The notes beneath the pieces are model-generated. The model made no database searches. It was not told where the DNA came from and saw nothing but the letters and a program-made list of their open reading frames with translations. From assembly GCA_949317995.1 (NCBI GenBank), contig OX439038.1, positions 34,432,613-34,496,612 of the forward strand: DNA of 64,000 bases, in the 5' to 3' direction. Source of the stretch: Acholoe squamosa (taxonomy: Eukaryota; Annelida; Polychaeta; Phyllodocida; Polynoidae). Positions 56,301 to 62,300 of this stretch are shown here, piece by piece. A program made the position numbers and the translations under genes. Position 1 is the first letter of the stretch; each line of letters starts with the position of its first letter.

Positions 56301-59300
56301 ATATTAGAAAAACCCGCATATATGGCGCACCCCCAACTCAAGGCAGCTTGCCTCCCGCGTATAAGACCCATCCAAGGTCTGATTTGCGTATAAGACGTGC
56401 CTTATACGCGGGAGATTACGGTATACATACATACATACATACATACATACATACATACATACATACGTATATATCATGGTAAATACGTTAGAATACAGGG
56501 GTTCCATAGAGTTTGCACTAAAGGGCCGTATTACACAGTAGCTGTGTAATACTTAGTGTGCGTATTACACAGCCTGATCATGTGATCTCTTTGATGACAT
56601 CATAGATTTAAAATGGCTTGAAAACAATGCGCACGGCCAATATGCGACCGATTAACGGCTGATTTTTGCGAGGAAAAGGGGTAATACAATCCAGAAACCA
56701 TGAGATAAATACAAAGGAACACTCGTGGTAGTCGCACTTGCAGTCAGGGTGCCGCATCGCACGATGCGCTGCGGGGGTCATGCGATATGGCAGCCTGACT
56801 ATGCGTGCGATAACCCTCACACAGACTACCACTCATGAAACACAGTAATGTAATATATTGTATCGTGACAAGATGCTTTGAATATCATGCAAAGAATAAA
56901 TCATGCGCCACTAAAGCTAAAACTCATCACTAGACAGGGACGTTAATGATAAAATCTGCAGGTGCTTAGAGTCAAACACAATCTACCTCACTTAAAAGCA
57001 GGTTTACAGTTAATCATACCCTGAGTCTGTTTCCATCCATATTCAGGTCTCTGGGAACTCCTGCCTAACTTTTACAGGAGTATCTGCTTAGACTCCATTC
57101 TCCACATTTGCTGTGTCCTTCTCTACAACTGGTCCCGGGCCAGCATAATTCATTTTCCTTCGAGATGAGTAATGGATGTACATGTATCCTCCTCCAACTG
57201 GGGTAAATATGAACACAATTATATTTACTGTAGTGGTCAGCGGAAAATGTCATGGAGAAACCGGGACTCGAACCTGGGACCCTCCAACTTTGAAGCGGAA
57301 GCTCTAACCCTGAGCTACTTCCCCTGGCCTGACATTCTCTACCTTCCAACTACACCTGGATCGGTATGATACACACACTAGGGGGCAGTGATTACCTGGT
57401 ACCGAGCTCTCTAGAGATCCCCCTCGCGAGGCAGGATCACTCGGTATCTCTACCAGGTACGGGAATTACTGCCCCTACACTCCTCCCCATCAGCTTCAAC
57501 CATCATCCACTAGCACCCGGCATTCACCCTCAAACCAGTTACCTGGAAATTGAGGCTTATCAGCAGTGTTGAGGCACTCCTGACTTCCCAGTGGATGTAC
57601 CGGTACAATTACCGGATTGGTCATATCGGCCCAGATAATTTATAAAGTTTTTAAACATATGACCTTTTTTAGGTTTCAGTTTGAGACCATTAGAAATAAT
57701 CCGTTCTAACACCATCTTGAGATTGCTAGAGCATTCTTCGAATGTTTTTCCGAATACTATTACATCATCAAGATATACAAGACAGTTTTTCTACAACAGG
57801 TCACTCAAAAGAGTTTCCATCATTGCTTCAAATGTTGCGGGTGCGTTACACAAACCAAAAGGCATTACTTTGTATTGAAACAACCCAATATGCCTTGAGA
57901 ATGCAGTTTTCTCCACATCGGCAGGATTCATCCCTACCTGCCAGTAACCCGACTGCAATTTGAGGGAACAAAACCAACTATTACCTCCTAGTGAGTCTAT
58001 TGTCTCATCTATCTGAGGCAATGGATACGAATTCTTTTTCGTCACTCCATTTAACTTTCTGTAATCTATACAGAATCTAATGGTACCATCTTTCTTGGTT
58101 ACCATACATACAGGACTACTCCATGGGCTATTAGATGGGACTATCATGTCCTGTTCCAACATCTTATTGATTTCCTCTTCAGCCACCCGCCTCTTGGCTA
58201 AAGGTAATCGTCTATAAGGAATCTTAATTGGTTCTGCTTCCCCAGTATCTATTCTATGCACTACCCTAGTTGTCTTACCCAATGGTTCACCGGGTTTGGC
58301 AAAGGCAGTCTTATATTGCTGGAGCAATCCAAAATATTCTTTCTGGTGTTCCGGATCTTCTAACGGAGTATCTTCATACAATTTTAATAGGTCGTCTGAG
58401 ATATCCTCTGTATCCGTTACTTTAGGCAGTTTCAAATTACTATTCATAACTGTTTCCCAAAGCGTGACACTCCCAAAGACATGTCCTTTTTTCAACTAGA
58501 TAGCCATGGTTCCCGTATTGGAAACCGGTACCACTGCCCAGGATGCATTTGCTACCATAGTGTCTATGGAAGTTAATCCAATACTAGACAGGGTAACTAC
58601 ATCTGGTTCTATTACTGCAGCCTTGCTTCGCATTACGGGATCGCTCCTTAAGAGCACGTCACAGGCTACTCCTGCAGGGATTCGGACAGTGTGTGCCACA
58701 CTTGCCATACTACTTACTTGTCTCAGTACACATCGCACCTTTACAGGATACAGGTATTTCACACTCAACTCTCCTGATTGTGGTTCCAACACGACACCAT
58801 ACAGGGAGGCGAAATCCAAACCAAGTATCCCCTCATCTGATATGTCTGCAACAGTGGCACTCATGACATAATCATGCATTCCATGTTCTACCATACGTTT
58901 GCATTCTACTGTCATCAGCCATCTGAGCATTTCCTCCCAATAAGAGAGTATCATGAGTGAGTGAGTAATAGATGCTTAACGCCATTTAGACAGCTAAGGT
59001 CATATTCATGGCGAGAACTACATTACACAATTTCACAGGGGAATGTGTCAGTGCCCACGCATATGTGCACCACACACATCCCGAGGGGATAGGAAAGAGG
59101 AGAAATAGACCCTTTTAAGTTCGTTTGGGATAAGATCATAGAATTTCTTGGAGACACAGGAATGGCTAGCACCCGTATCAACGAGAGACTCAGCGGGTCT
59201 TCCGTTAACAGTAAGGCAAACATACCACCGCCTTCCATTCAAAAGAGAAGGTGTGTCCTTGACGATAGTAATGTCATTGTTCACACCAGGGGTCAATCCA

Positions 59301-62300
59301 CATCCTTTTAGGAATTCCAGACAAGGATGACCTGGGGGTAGGTGGGCACTACCAACCCTGGCTAATTCATAGCCACCCACCTCTTCACCGTGCTGGGTTT
59401 CCCCTGTGCTCCCTGGGCACCTGGTATATCGGGTTCCCTAACCTTCCAGCTACCTATGACCAATTGGGCAAATGTGCCGCGTACATGTTTGGCTCCATCG
59501 TAAGAGAAGATCCATGGGTAAGGTTTAAAAAGAGTACCCAGAAACCCAACTACACCTGGATCGGTATGATACACACACTAGGGGGGCAGTGATAACCTGG
59601 TACCAAGCTCTCTAGAGATCCCCCTCGCGAGGCGGGACCACACGGTATCTCTACCAGGTATGGGGAATTACTGCCCCTACACTCTTCCCCATCAGCTTCA
59701 ACCACCATCCACTAGCACCCGGCATTTCCCCTCAAACCAGTTACCGTAATCTCCCGCGTAGAAGGTGCAGCTCGCGTAGAAGGCGCCCCCCCAACTCAGA
59801 GAAGGCCTTTTCACGTAGAAGGCGCACGTACCTCTTCTGGATCGATTTCCGGAAAAACCCGCGTATAAGGCCCCCCCCCAACTCACAGGGGGGCTGTTTC
59901 GCGTAGAAGGCGCCCCCCCTCCCCACCCCCCTATATGAGTTCAAGCTGTCATCGGCACACGGTCGGCGTTAAAAAAACGGCGAGCAAATCAACAGCGACC
60001 GGTCTGCCGCGGTGCTGGCTATATGAGTTCAAGCTGTCATCGGCACACGGTCGGCGTCAAACCCGCCGAGCGCCTGTCGACACCTCCCGGTCTGCCGTGG
60101 TGCTGGCTATATGAGTTCAAGCTGTCATCGGCACACGGTGTGACGGTCGGCATCAAACCCGCCGAGCAAATCTACAGCGACCGGGCTGCCGAATTGCTGG
60201 CTATATGAGTTCAAGCTGTCATCGGCGCATGGTGGGCCTTATCCCCGGCGAGCGCGTCGACACCTCCCGGTCTGCCGCGGTGCTGGCGCTATGAGTTCAA
60301 GCTGTCATCGGCGCATTTTCCCAAATGAGATGTTAGAAAAACCCGCGTATAAGGTGCACCCCAAACTCAAAGCAATTTACCTCCCGCGTATAAGACCCAT
60401 AAACGATCTGATTCGCGTATAAGACGCGCCTTCTACGCGGGAGATTACGGTACCTGGAAATTGAGGCTTTATCAAGCAGTGTTGGGGCACTCCTGACTTC
60501 CCAGCGGATGTACCGGTACAATAACCAGATTGGTCGAAGCGTCATCTGTATCATACCGATCCAGGTGTAGTTGGAAGGTAGAGAATGTCAGGCCAGGGGA
60601 AGTAGCTCAGGGGTAGAGCTTCCGCTTCGAAGTTGGAGGGTCCTGGGTTCGAGTCCCGGTTTCTCCATGAAATTTTCCGCTGACCACTACATTACCATAA
60701 AAGCCTATGTAAAGGCTGCGGCATTTCAGGTGGCAGGGGGAGGGGAGTAGGTAGGTAGGTGGTGCCAGAGCTTGTGGGGGCGGGGGGCGGGCATGAATCG
60801 TTAAATTTTGAAAATCCACTAATTGCAGAAATTATGGCATTTTGGAGAATAGACCTTAGGCCACACAAAAAGAATAAGTTGGTCTACGGATTTTGGTTTT
60901 GAAACAATGGTGCTAGCGAGCGAAATGTTTTTTTGTTTTTTTAAGGATTTTCAGTGTCCAATGGATTCCTTGCTGGAAAAGGTGAGCAAAAAAATTTTAT
61001 TAAAAAAAAATTTGCCAAACATCACAAAAAAACTTGTAGAAAGTGAAGCGTGCGAAACCCGTAGACGAGTTTTTTTTTCAAAGAAAAAATATATCGGTAG
61101 ACCAACTTTTTTTTTGGTGTGGCCTTAGTAAACTTTTTCAAATTGATAATGATGATGTGCAGGATACCGAGAATGATTCATAATAAGACTTCAACTGAAG
61201 CTATCCTAATGACCTCTGAAACCCATGTATACAATCCACTGTGCAAAAATGAGGATAGAACACACAGAATATCCTCAATTTGAAAGACAGAGACCTAGAA
61301 TTACATGATTAATTCATTGTGTTCAATTACGCCCAAAAAAGTTATTTGTTTCAGGTGACATACTCAAAAAAATTAGATAGGGTAGGTCAGATTTTTTGTT
61401 TGTTTTATAAATCTATCTTAAACTCATACAGTGATTCAAGACCCGTGTCAATGACTCAGACCTCATGTCGATTACTTGCGGATGACAAAATCGACTAAAA
61501 AACACCCAAAAACCAAATTTTTTTTTTTTCAAAATTGGAGAAAAAAAAGCTTGGGTTAACCCTGATTTGCTAGGTAGGATCTGGTTACCTGAAACAATTT
61601 ACTTTTTTTTGGCCTCATGAGAGCCAAAATACAAGTAGCACTGACTGTCGTTCCTTAGTTCTAATAAATGCTACTACCATGATTTAGACCTTAAATATTG
61701 CGAGTGGAGCATCCACCCAGAAGTCCGCTGCCACTGTGTCAAAACTACATGACACAAGGTAAGCTGTAGAGAGAAAGGACATAGGAAACCCGGACAATAA
61801 CTCGGAACACTGATTACAAAAAACCAGAGAGATGGAGAACAATTTACTGCCCAGGTATCCTCATGAACGGCATGATATTGGCCAAGAGTGACAATGGATT
61901 AGATGAGGAAACGACGACCTATCATTAGTCATTAGTAAAACAAAATTACCCTAATACCTTGTGTACAAGGCGCGGCTTTTATGCAAGGGAAGAACCCTGT
62001 TGTGTCTTACATAGGATCAGCAAAGGGTCAGGTGAGGATTGTATGATATAGAACCATACTACCGTAATCTCCCGCGTAGAAGACGCGCTGCGCGTATAAG
62101 ACGCACCCCAAACTTAGCACATGCATTTTCGCGTATAAGACGCACATTTTAATGCTGAAATCTGTAAGATTAGTACATTTCTATAGAAAAATTACCCCTC
62201 GTATAAGACGCCCCCCCAACTTGAAAAAATCCTATAAGACTCCCCAGCATTTTGTTTGGCGTAGAGGACGCGTCTTATACGCGGGAGTTTACGGTACCGT

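Larger units (their letters stand above)
57633..59548 (-). pseudogene. Ty3/gypsy-type pol fragment (protease and RT), broken
   Basis: On the - strand: protease with [17 protein letters not shown] (59.2 kb) and, after a SINE insertion, [11 protein letters not shown]; then RT with [44 protein letters not shown] and, after an in-frame [15 protein letters not shown]. RNase H and integrase are absent; the left LTR-like repeat follows the RT directly. Not functional. Confidence 0.85.
59549..60576. repeat. LTR-like direct repeat, right copy (filled site)
   Basis: Same repeat as 57347-57632, interrupted at 59742 by a 709-bp TA-inserted element, resuming at 60451. Ends with TGTATCATACCGATCCAGGT, the inverse of its own start. 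Confidence 0.75.

Noticed and set aside
57020-57197. TGA in FPET*IW as selenocysteine
   Set aside because: A TAA occurs in the same exon and no selenoprotein is known in this family; a dead exon is simpler.
60596-60667. Functional tRNA-Ser(CGA) gene
   Set aside because: The anticodon stem has mismatches, there is no T-run terminator close by, and an inverted copy with a changed loop exists at 57253-57324; repeat-derived is more likely.
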